A DNA stretch of 64,000 nucleotides, from NCBI GenBank assembly GCA_949317995.1, contig OX439045.1, positions 43,047,693 through 43,111,692 on the forward strand. The letters run 5' to 3'. The stretch is from Acholoe squamosa. Taxonomy: Eukaryota > Annelida > Polychaeta > Phyllodocida > Polynoidae. The position numbers were made by a program, and so were the translations under genes. The notes beneath the pieces were generated by a model. That model was not told the origin of the DNA. It saw nothing but the letters and a program-made list of their open reading frames with translations, and did not search any database. Shown in pieces: positions 23,469 to 33,625 of this stretch (the stretch's first letter is position 1; the number at the start of each line of letters is the position of its first letter).

Positions 23469-23672
23469 CACTGAGAAAAATGAGTATGATTTGAGACTCA
23501 CCCTGATCCTTGCATGATACTCAGGCAGATCCTGAGGCTGATCCTGGGGTGATACTCTGCCTTTGCCTGAGTATCATGCAAGAACCAGGCTGAGTCTCAA
23601 TTCGTACTCATTTTGGCGACACTGCCTGAGTCTGGATCTAGACTCAAGTGAGTAAGATTTTTTTTCTCAGTG
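23469..23672. mobile_element. Hairpin MITE with CACTGAGAAAAA ends
   Basis: The element starts CACTGAGAAAAATGAGTA and ends TTTTTTCTCAGTG. Inner arms are also inverted: CTTGCATGATACTCAGGC pairs with GCCTGAGTATCATGCAAG, an exact 18-bp match. TGAGACTCA occurs on the left and TGAGTCTCA on the right. The 204-bp element has no coding capacity. Target duplication is not clear. Confidence 0.7.
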
Positions 23673-23828
23673 CAGCTCCAAGGAGGTTTTCTGACTTATT
23701 CTTCACCCCTCATAGCATGTTTGCATGTCGAAATAGATTTTGCAGCTAAGGTGGGATTCGCGGTCACACTGGTATATGTCGAGCATACATAATACAATGG
23801 CATAGAATATCATTTCGAGGCAGATTTT

Positions 23829-23907
23829 ATAGAGCTCAGTGGCTGGACGGTTATTAAGACATTTGCCTGGAACACCAGAGGATGTGAGTTCCGAGTACTT
23901 CTCAGCT
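23829..23907 (+). mobile_element. tRNA-derived SINE head (remnant)
   Basis: TATAGAGCTCAGTGGCTGG resembles a tRNA 5' half with A box. GATGTGAGTTCCGAGT resembles the variable region plus a degenerate B box. The spacing is as in a tRNA. No defined 3' tail or target duplication is seen. Confidence 0.45.
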
Positions 23908-24663
23908 CACAAAATAATGACTGTGTTTGGTATTTTCTTTAAAATATAGTATCTCCTATCTACATCTGTGTAACCTGTATCTTTGAATGGCGTATATCTC
24001 ATTACCTAATGCCAGGCTGGCTCACTGAAAAAGGGTCCATAAAGTTAGCATTTTTCTTGAGTATCATATTTTGGGTGAGATGACGAAGGAATTCAGGGGC
24101 TGGCAGTACAGGGACCATTCGATAGTAGATTTATGAAATCCATGAAAATGGGCTCCATGTCTTGATTTCCTGATATGATGCCGATAATCACATTATGACT
24201 GTGTGGTTGCGCCTTGGCGAGCAGTACCAGCTACATTATCAGTTCCCTGCTCTGCCACTGCAATGATCAAAATGGTGCTACAAACAGTACCTTACACCCC
24301 TATTGTGTGATACTGCTCTTTTAGTCCCTCCTTACCCGGAGAGCAGCTCTCACCTCTACCACACCAACACGACAATTTGTGTGTGGTGTGGGAACCATTA
24401 GGGAGTCCTCCTTGGACAGGACACAACACGCCATGGATTGCATACTGATGGGGTGAGTGTGGTGTGGGGTGTCTGGGAGAACCGCTAGGTGTAAAGGCAG
24501 TCTGGACGTCTTCGCCAAGTCAACAAAGAAACGTTAACTAACGTCAATAAACCGTTTTTAATGTTTTAAAATGTTTTGACATGATATGGAGCCATAGGGA
24601 AACGTTCTGAAACGTTTTGTAACATTTTTTTGTTGACTTGGCGGTTATAAAACACATTGCTTA

Positions 24664-24800
24664 ACCAGACTGTAATGTCTCGTGTATAAGGCGCACCCTG
24701 GGTTCCTGTCAGACCCCTAAGGCGTACCTAGGTTTTGAGAAGCTTGTTACTGTTCAATATACTAATATCCTCACCAATAGGACACACCCCTGACTTGAGA
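24664..24800. mobile_element. Partial TA-type MITE copy
   Basis: TGTAATGTCTCGTGTATAAGGCGCACC resembles the terminus of the MITEs at 26560-26853 and 38334-38534. A matching opposite end is not evident, so this looks like a truncated copy. Confidence 0.45.
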
Positions 24801-24840
24801 CAGATTCTATGAGGCGTAGAGAGAGGCTATACTTACTATC

Positions 24841-24985
24841 ATTACTTTCACAGAGATTCCTTGTATATTTGTGTACCACCATACTGCCAGTTGGGGGTTC
24901 TTGTAAAAACTACACTGGTTCAGTGCGATACAATTATGGTGGTCCACTGTTTTATGAGGATCCCTGGTAGATTCAACAGTTTTTG
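24841..24985 (+). repeat. Dispersed repeat family A, copy 2
   Basis: This shares TTTCACAGAGATTCC, GTGTACCACCATACTG, GGTGGTCCACTG and TGGTAGATTCAACAG with copy 1 at 6501-6660, in the same orientation. Confidence 0.7.
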
Positions 24986-25107
24986 TTGTTTTTTTTCTGA
25001 ACACAATACACAGAATTTTCTCACCAAGGCTGCATCGATGCACCAATAAATGGCTATTAGGACAGCAGTGGAAGCTGCCTTAAAGGTGATTTAATGCAGG
25101 GTCATTA

Positions 25108-25295
25108 CACTGCATGAACCTCCCGATTTAATCAACTTTAAGCAAAAATTAAAGTCGAGTAATGGCCTTATTTCCAAGGCTTTAATCAACTTTAAGCAGG
25201 AGAAAAAATAAAGTTGATTAAAGCCTTGGAAATAAGGCCATTACTCAACTTTAATCTTTGCCTAAAGTTGCTTAAATCGGAAGGTTCATGCAGTG
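25108..25295. mobile_element. Palindromic MITE with TTA duplication (PIF/Harbinger-like)
   Basis: The 188-bp element starts CACTGCATGAACCT and ends AGGTTCATGCAGTG. It is palindromic almost throughout: TAATGGCCTTATTTCCAAGG in the left arm pairs with its exact complement in the right arm around a short loop near 25203. TTA lies on both sides, the 3-bp target size of PIF/Harbinger elements. The superfamily is inferred from that alone; a TA target (Tc1/mariner) is the alternative. Confidence 0.75.
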
Positions 25296-26559
25296 TTACT
25301 AATGGCTACAACTTGCTTCTCCATGTTCTTGTATATTTAAGGATCCAAATAAGTATTATTGTACCAAGGGAATCATGGTCATGCATTATGATAATTATGT
25401 TTTTTTGTAATCCAATTCATTTCATTTACAGAAGATAAAAACTAGTTCATTGGTACCCACTAGATGCCACCCCAGTAGAGCCCTCTCATAAGCAGCCAAC
25501 TGTGTAAAGTTCAGGCAATACCTGCCAGATGTCACCACTCTATTGATGAATGACCTGATGTTACCTTCTACAGAGTCAATCTAATACATGCCAGTAAACA
25601 ATGTTTCTGCACTAAGTTGCTCAATAGAGAGTCAAACATGACACCATGTATAATGCATGATCTACTTGATACTATGTATTTTCAAGGGTTACTCCCATTA
25701 GGGGGATAGGTTTGGGCTGAAGGCAGGATTAGTTTACACATTGGGCATAGGGATTTATGGCCATACCTACGATTAGGTTGCTAGAAAGAATGAATGCAGT
25801 ATAATTTAAAGTGGTTGCTAAAAAGTGGGTAGTAAAACATGGCCATAATTTTTGGTTGCGATATTGGCCACCAAAATAATAACAGTCACGTCAAAAATGA
25901 TCTAAACTTAGTTTAGGTCCCTATAGGCCTATATAGGGGTACCTATATATAGGGCCCTATTTATAGGCGCCAAAGGTGCCTTCATGTAGGACCAGAGGCC
26001 CTTTATACCGAGGGCCAAGGGCCGAATTCGCACTTTCCCAAAACCAAAAGAAATTTTAAATACCATAGCTTATTCATGTTAATGAAACTTGGAGAATGCC
26101 AGTTGGACTAGAATACTGGCCACATCACACAAATTGATACCTGAGATGTTATTTGTAAGTAGGAACACACTGAGTATCAATTTTCCGTGTAAAGAGTGCC
26201 TTGATTGTGTGTACCCCTAGTACCTTTTTGTACTAAAATCAATGAACATTACTAGTATCCTGTTATGGGCCATATTACTAGAAATAGGTATACACCTATA
26301 TGGGTAAGATGTTCAAACTCATGACCACACCTCCCGGTATGTTTAAGGCCTTAGGGGAAGAAATCATCACCACTGCTTATCAACTGTCTATGATAAGAAA
26401 GTTATAAATATACATGATATTCAATGCTCATAAGTTGAGTCTAGCAATTCAGGTTGCTTTCTGTGATAAATGTAGATTGGAATAGGAAGGTCATTTGTTA
26501 ATAGTCAATGACATGTATGTTGCTATGTAATGCTGCTGTTGCTATGCAATCGCATATAC
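25296..26559. other. Unannotated sequence
   Basis: No gene is supported. A self-complementary patch at 25917-25975 is built of TATAGG/CCTATA words (CTATAGGCCTATATAGG). Confidence 0.4.
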
Positions 26560-26853
26560 TACCGTAATCTCTCGCGTATAAGGCGTGTCTTATACACCGG
26601 GTTTTAGTTCTCATTGGATCCACAAGGGGGGCACCAAGAGCTTTCTTTTGATATATTACACTCCTCCTAAGTGATAATATGAGATAGAGGGCTCCAGAGG
26701 TGTATGGAAGCCTAGAGCTACACATAGCTTTTTTAATTTTCAAAATCCATTCAGAAGAACAAAAGTTATGAATTTTTATTTTTCTGACCATATTCTTGAA
26801 CTCTAGGTGCGCCTTATATGCGGGATGCGCCTTATACGCGGGAGATTATGGTA
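26560..26853. mobile_element. TA-flanked MITE, family B copy 1 (Tc1/mariner-like)
   Basis: The left end TACCGTAATCTCTCGCGTAT, followed by AAGGCG, and the right end CGCCTTATACGCGGGAGATT, followed by ATGGTA, are inverted repeats of about 26 bp with two mismatches. TA at each boundary fits a TA target duplication. The ~294-bp element is non-coding. A related copy lies at 38334-38534 and a partial one at 24664. Confidence 0.75.
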
Positions 26854-27322
26854 ACTTTAGATATTGATTTTTTTTAATTGGGTTGCCTTTTTATTGCAAC
26901 TATAAATTAGATGTTTTACAAAGCCTCTTGGTGATGATTAGTAAAACGACTTGTTTCCGTGAAAAGCTTCTGTTGCTAAGCAACAGTTGCTGCAGCAGTT
27001 GCTGCAGCAATGGAATTATGGATTAGCTGGATTCCCTATTTCTAAGTGAGGGGACATTGATGTTATCAGATTGATTTTTGAGATAAACATATTTATCTAA
27101 TGAATGGTACATTTCCATATATGTTTTTGGTATTCTGTTAATGTAACAAACTGATGATGAAAAATTGCAAGTTTCATATTATATGGATGTGATTATATCA
27201 GTACAACATTACTTATCTTAACCCTCAGATATTCGAAAAGATAGAAAAACCAGTTGTAGCCATTGGTAATGACCCTGCATTAAACTCCTTGAATATGCCT
27301 CTTTTGGAGAGTCTGCTGCCGT

Positions 27323-27324
<2 letters not shown>
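26854..27324. other. Unannotated sequence
   Basis: No gene. A small exact palindrome of GTTGCTGCAGCA words lies near 26985-27010. Confidence 0.4.

Positions 27325-27380
<56 letters not shown>
27325..27380. repeat. (TA)n microsatellite
   Basis: About 28 uninterrupted TA dinucleotides. Confidence 0.97.
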
Positions 27381-27381
<1 letters not shown>

Positions 27382-28976
27382 CGCAGTGCTAGACCATGCA
27401 GAACCTAAAGAATGTTGTCTATCAGTATTCTACACTGTTCTATGTAAAGTGCATCAACTACAGAACTGTTCTTTTCACTTACTAAAATTTCACTTGCCAT
27501 TTCGGCATGGAAAAAGGATGAAGTTTATAATATCAGTATCACTTCCCTCTTAAATTCAAGACTAAGGAATGGCCTACTACATTCTTTGAGGTATTAGAAA
27601 GCTATTATCATGCAATAACATTTATTTCTGAAATATAAAGTCTGACGCAATTACACATTTTTAACCACAGTTAGTCCCAATGAGTACTATTTCATTACTA
27701 CCTTGTCTCTTTTGAATCCATGATAAATGGCCTCCATGTCTTAGTTTCCGTAAATGCATTTTCAACCGTCTTAATTCCCAATCAAAATTGAAGTCAACTT
27801 ATCTAAGAGTTTGAAATGCAAAATAAACGATCAAATAAAGCTTTTAGTTGAGCAATAAGATAGTCTCAGCAGAACCATGACGGATTAAAAGACCGATGAC
27901 GGATTAAAGATATAGAGATAAAACTAGGCTCTGATTTTGAATTGAGAACTAAAGATTGAATTGCAAAAAGATCAGATCACGAATTTTCTTTTTACAAGGG
28001 TGGAATTTCTGGATGACAAGCTGGCTGGTCTCACGCGAGGCCTGCAAAACACTCCCAGAATGTGGAGGCGGCTGCAGTCATCTTCCACAAACACTAAGGG
28101 CAGGGAGATGTCTGACTACGGGTGTGCTGTGGTTTCCCCACCGCCATCTTGGAGAAATACTTTATTGGACCAAGATATTCTACATGCCCTTAGGCTCTTT
28201 AACAGTTGTGTTTAAGGGCCCCAATTCAATGCATATTCCGCTTTAGTCGTCATGCCAAAATCATGAGATTGATATTGCAAAAGGGCTGTCATAATGCATT
28301 AATTCAATATTGTATAATTATTCTCCCATGGCTCTCACTCAGAAACACTGGTGTTTGCACAGACCATTGCTGCAGTGGGGCTTACTCGTGCCTTCGTTGC
28401 AGCAACTAACCAAAACAAGACCAACTCTATGAGAGGAAGACGGCCCTCATACCCTATCAGTCAATCCCGAACCAAAAGTGCCAGGAAATGGAAGGAGACA
28501 ATGGTTTGTGCCAGGATCTCAAGGATGGTAACTTCTTATAATACCACTATGAAAAAATATGAGCAAATATCCCCCTACCCCATGCTGGTACTAACTTTTT
28601 TGCATAATCAAAGGCTACAGAGATCTTAGTGGAAGTAGACAATGACAGACTTACCTCGAGCTGGGATCATTATTTGGGAGACACTAAGGTGGCAATGGTT
28701 GTGATGTGACGGGAATGGGAAACATAATATGGAGGAGTCCTTGGGTTAAAAGAAGCTGTGCTGGTGGTGGCATGTAGCTCTCATCTAAATCAGCCAGCCC
28801 TAAACCCAGATAAGATATTACCCACTCTGATACAGCAAAGGCGCAGATAAAGATGACATGGGAGGCACAGATGAGGTACATGTATAGATGACGAGCGCGG
28901 CGGAGGGAGAAAGTGGTTGGTTTGGGCAAGGAGAGAAGCATGATTTTGTATAACTACAGGAGCTGCGGTATCACAT
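27381..28976. other. Unannotated sequence
   Basis: No gene or bounded element is supported. Short frames at 27956-28629 overlap in two frames and have no recognised domain. Confidence 0.4.
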
Positions 28977-29345
28977 GACCTGTGTGCTACTCTGTGGATG
29001 GAGCTCTGTGCTGCTCTGTGTGCTGCTCTTTGAGCTGTTCTGTGGAGTGATCTGTGCGCTGATCTGTGTAGTTACTTCTATGCTATTCTACGTGCTGCTC
29101 TATTATAATCATCGAGTTGTGGACCGCTTTGTATGCTCCTATATATTGCTCTTTATGTTGCTCTATGCGTTGCTCAGTCCCTGTTCAGTGTGCTTCTCTG
29201 TGCAATTGATCTGTGTGCTACAACATGTTTTACTATCTTTTCTGCTCTCTACACTGCCCTATAATGTAATGCTTTACGCGCTGCACTATGCACTTCTCTA
29301 TGCGCTGCTCAATGTGCTGCCCTATGTACTGCTTGTCTGCTGCCA
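28977..29345 (+). repeat. Degenerate CTGCTCTGTGTG minisatellite
   Basis: A short (~12-bp) unit of the form CTGCTCTATGTG is repeated many times with substitutions. Its translation is a 160-codon Leu/Cys/Val-rich frame that imitates a membrane protein. The regular period argues against a gene. Confidence 0.75.
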
Positions 29346-29459
29346 AAAGTACTGCAAATATCAGCTGCTCTGCATAATGGTCCTATGTGGTCTATTTTTA
29401 GTTCTGACATTTCTTTCCAGTGTGGAATTCGCCACTAATATCAATGTCATGCTATAACA

Positions 29460-32132
29460 AGGGACTCTTTATAGGAGAGGGCGTGACTTGGCAATGCGGC
29501 ATAGGAAGTAGCCAGGTGTAAAATGTCAATGACCTGAGTCATCAATATCATCATTAATCTTCAAGTTACCTGACCTCATATTATGATGATTTTAGGCTTA
29601 TCTATCAATGACATCAGTACAACGCCAACATGAAACTTCTATGACAACACTTGTCTATTAGGCCAAAGTACAGGGTTTGTACAGGTATCTGGAACCTCCA
29701 CGAAAACACAGTTACAGAAACATTGAAGGCAGACCTCTTTGAATTGTATTGCAGTGTCCTTATTTCAAAGAGGCGTGATTTTTTACCCTTTAATGAGGGT
29801 CACATACCAGCTGTTAATGCCGTCTCCAAATGGTCAGTTAGATTGACGTTACAGATAATGTCACTGGTACAAAAAAAACACAACTAGACATGTTATATTG
29901 GTTTTAGTTCAATTCCACCACCCTCTTTAGTTTTCCTTTGAATGTCAAGAGCTAGATACAGACACTAATGTCAATCACCTGCAGGTCACCTTTAAAGGAC
30001 GACCGTTCACTACATTTACTACTGAGAGTTAAAAAGAGTTCAATAGCCAATTGTACAGGCACAAAAACAAGTAATGTTGAAACTGCTTATTAATCAGTCG
30101 GGAAAAGGACGCCTAGTAATGTAGCGTTGTTACGTTACGACAGCTCTACTGCATGTAAGAACACCATGCCTGGGTGATCCATGACTATATCATATCTATG
30201 ATGCATTCATGCATCAAGCGATTTTGATTAGATTGATACACTTTAAAAGGGTTGGTGTATAATGTACAAAGGCAAAGTCTAAGATGAGTTCTCCGGTAGT
30301 ATCATGGTGGCAAAAGGACATTGAACATTGAGGCATCATGTCGTCTTCTGTACTATAAGTACTATAACTGAGATTAAGGATAATGTACAACTACAATTCA
30401 TGGAAACCACTGAAATCAGTCTTGGTACCCAACATTGTCTTTCCTCCGTCCTACATATCACCCACAAACTGCACTTGTTATATGTATATACTGTGGCTGT
30501 ATACTAAAAAATATCTATGTTATGAGCTTTATGGCCAATAAACTTTTGGAACTTCAAACTTTAATGAGTTAACTCCAAATTAAGGCCTTCCTAACGACCG
30601 CATCAGCCTCCGATAACTGATCTTTCCACAAATGTTAACGAGGCTAAATATACGAACCGCTGATCACTGAGTCAAAGCAGTTTTTTTAATTACAGACACA
30701 AAGCTACTCATCAAGACTTTAGTGGAAAGCTTGCACTTAACCAAGGTTCATCAAATGTAGTCAATTATAATTGTTGATTTGTTTGTGTGCAGCAAAAAGG
30801 TCAATCACTGTGCTGAATCAGTGGGTGGAGTTAGAGGTGGATGAATTGTGGTGGGGATACCTTGAATCACAGTGGTAGATAGATGTATTGGCCCCTCAGT
30901 GGTTTCTAATGCTTAATGCTACCTGCAGTTTGGCCATCGGCAATGCTACATTTTCCGGCCACTACTCCAGAGTCAGTATAGTGCTTCGATCTAGTGTTTT
31001 CAAGACCTAGAAGATGATCCAAGGGGGTTCCAAGCCGATTTATCAACACCACTTAATGACTCATTTTATTGTTCAAACTGAAAATATTAAGTGCGTTTCT
31101 CATTCCGAAATCAGTACTGTACTGAGAAGATCTAGCGTAGTGAAAAGCTACAGCTTTCAAAGTCAGGCTATCCGTTTTTAGAATCGGTGCAGCCAATCTG
31201 TATATACAGCAAAAGAGCAAAGGTAAAAAACGAAAGACAACTAACTAACTAGTATTAAATACACCAAAAGGTAGGAGACAGAATCCATACTCGCCATTCT
31301 CCAATGATTAGTTATTCTTCTACCCATAATCAGATAATGTACTGATGAAACAGGCTAACCCTGGTGATAGATGAAGGAGTGGTTGGTATAATGTATTACC
31401 CTGTTACTATAACCATTATACCATGTGTACACACAGGGCCGCACATAAACCGATAACACCCAGCCCATACTGCACTAATAGCTGCAACAGACACACTTAG
31501 CTCACTAACTGATTTAAGGCTCTCCTGCCCTCCCGCTAGGTAATCTAGGTGCAGGTGTAGAGAGTAACTCGCCGGTGCAGCAGTCATGCACCGTCACTAA
31601 ACTATGGGTTTGATACACCATGTGCACATCTTCTGAACGGTCGGCATGATGCAGTAATGACGTGTCACTGCTCTTTTGCATCATGAGAACAAAAATGGAC
31701 ATGAAGCTTTGAGACAGCAGTCTGCCATTAGAGGGTTAAACATACTGCCATCAAGAAGAACAATACCAGATGCTGCTGGTACACGGGATGGGGAGGGGAG
31801 GTAATCAGGGCTAATGATGATGTAGTGGTAGTGCAAATAATCATCGTCTGGTAGCTTAAAACACGCCCCAGATCGATGATGTCTACTCAATAAAGGTGTG
31901 CCACTAGCTTAAGGTATGGGGAGTGGAAACAGAAGGAGAGGCACAGAAACCATTACTGAGAGAGTTAGGCAGAAGGGTAGGCAGACAGGTAGAGAGCCTG
32001 ATCATAAGGAGAGGGATGGGGCTGGTAGTGAGGGAGGTACATATCTAGATCTAGGCAGTCATAGAGACAATCATGTAGACCCCTCCCTCACATGAGTCAC
32101 AGTGAGTTGCTCGTGACCAGCGAGCTCCAAGT
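29460..32132. other. Unannotated sequence
   Basis: No gene is supported. Copies of the short GCATCATGCC-type repeat occur near 30195 and 31560-31650. Confidence 0.4.
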
Positions 32133-32598
32133 CTGTGGGGCCCGGTCCCCGCAGTCTGGACCAAGTGTGACACCATCAGAGTTACAAAAAACACGGAGAT
32201 TGGGGTGGTTTTGCTCTTTAGAAATGTCCTTGAATTTCAAGAAAAAGGGGGTTATTCTTTAGGCAAACTCCGTGAAAATTGGCCAAAAGGGGATAGTTTT
32301 GCCCTTACATATAGACAATGAATTAGATGATTAAAAATATCTGTATTTCCCCTTAAAAACGGCCAGTTTTGAGAGCTGAGACATCCCTGCTTTTTGAAGA
32401 AAGGGGGGGGGGGGTCTGGTCAAAATGTCTGCATTTTCTGAAATTAAGGGGTATTTTTGGGGCCCCAAAAATCTGTGTTTTACCATAAAAAAGGGGGTAT
32501 TTTCAGCCTCAAATCCACGGAAATGGGGGTCAGTCTGGAAATCCATAACACTGATGGTGTCTAGTATGGTGTTTGAGTGCGGGGACTGGGCTGTGGGG
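32133..32598. mobile_element. hAT-like MITE with exact 8-bp target duplication
   Basis: CTGTGGGG occurs at 32133-32140 and again at 32591-32598. It directly flanks a 450-bp element that starts CCCGGTCCCCGCA and ends TGCGGGGACTGGG (12 of 13 positions inverted-complementary). A second inverted pair lies further in: GACACCATCAGAGTTA at 32169 and TAACACTGATGGTGTC at 32546. An 8-bp duplication is the hallmark of hAT transposition. The interior is G/A-rich low complexity, and the frames of 85-103 codons on both strands are not genes. Confidence 0.85.
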
Positions 32599-33283
32599 GC
32601 ATGGTCTATAGATACTACTAGGACCTCTGCTCCCTCCAACACACAACAGGCATTTGGAATGGCAATAAGGCATCAAAGATAGGTGAATAGATTCAATTCT
32701 CTCATTGGTTCAAGTAGAGGCATATACATACAAGGTTCAAGTAGAGGCATAATCATACACACAAGGTTCAAGCAGGGAGGTGATCCTGATGTTCTTCACC
32801 TAGATTTCATACCAATGGCATGCATTGTCCTACATTAACGGCTGTTGAGTAAGGATAGCACCCAAATTCTATGATCTCAACCTTTGCTTAGCAGTACTGT
32901 CATAGACATACCGATCCTAATTCAGAAAGTAGTTCCCCTCTTCCATCCCAGCTATAACTGGATTTAGTAATATGATGCAAAACTATAACGGAGAAGTTCC
33001 GTGCAACAGACAGTGAATGTGTCTTGTTTTTAAGGAGACAAATGACTGATATTCTGATGTCTGAAGAAAGCCCCGACTTTGAGCCGATTAGTTCTTACGG
33101 CGAGGATTTCTTTCTTTCAGTGGAATGCTGAAAGTAGTGCGTGATGTCACATGACACAGCAATCTGAGCGCGCAGCTACATGCGTCTCTACACTCAGTGG
33201 ATGATGCCCTACTCTAAAAACATCGTTCTCAATGGAATCTGGGGTGAAATAATATTCAAAAAATTTTAAGCTATGCCCCCTCT
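32599..33283. other. Unannotated sequence
   Basis: No gene. AGGTTCAAGTAGAGGCAT is repeated two to three times near 32705-32770. Confidence 0.4.
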
Positions 33284-33432
33284 CACGATTTTGCTTTGGT
33301 GCACATATGCGCGGGCACTGACACATTCCTCTGTGAAATTGTGTAATGTCGTTCTCGCCATGAATATGACCTTAGCTGTCGAAATGGCGTTAAACATCTA
33401 TTACTCACTCACTCACTCACGATTTTGCTTTG
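33284..33432 (+). mobile_element. Short retroposon with (ACTC)n tail and 15-bp target duplication, copy 2
   Basis: CACGATTTTGCTTTG occurs at 33284-33298 and 33418-33432. These copies bracket a 119-bp insert that starts GTGCACATATGCG and ends in ACTCACTCACTCACT. An exact 15-bp duplication plus a simple-repeat tail is the signature of LINE-mediated retroposition. The insert is too short for a typical SINE and shows no clear A or B box. It may be the 3' end of a LINE or a minimal SINE mobilised through its tail. Confidence 0.85.
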
Positions 33433-33562
33433 CTCGGATTACATTGGCCTAGTTGTGGTGTGGAATGTCTACAATGATACCATGCATGCCTTGTTCATAA
33501 TAATCTGTTGTTAGGCATATTGCCACATACTGCGCATATCCTTTGAATCTAAGTGTTCAAAA

Positions 33563-33565
<3 letters not shown>

Positions 33566-33623
<58 letters not shown>
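33566..33623. repeat. (AT)n microsatellite
   Basis: About 29 uninterrupted AT dinucleotides. Confidence 0.97.

Positions 33624-33625
<2 letters not shown>

Noticed and set aside
28975..29457. 160-codon plus-strand frame resembling a multi-pass membrane protein
   Set aside because: It is the translation of a degenerate ~12-bp CTGCTCTGTGTG tandem repeat; the Leu/Cys/Val richness follows from the repeat.
32331..32682. 103- and 85-codon frames on opposite strands
   Set aside because: They lie largely in the purine-rich interior of the hAT-like MITE and are compositional.
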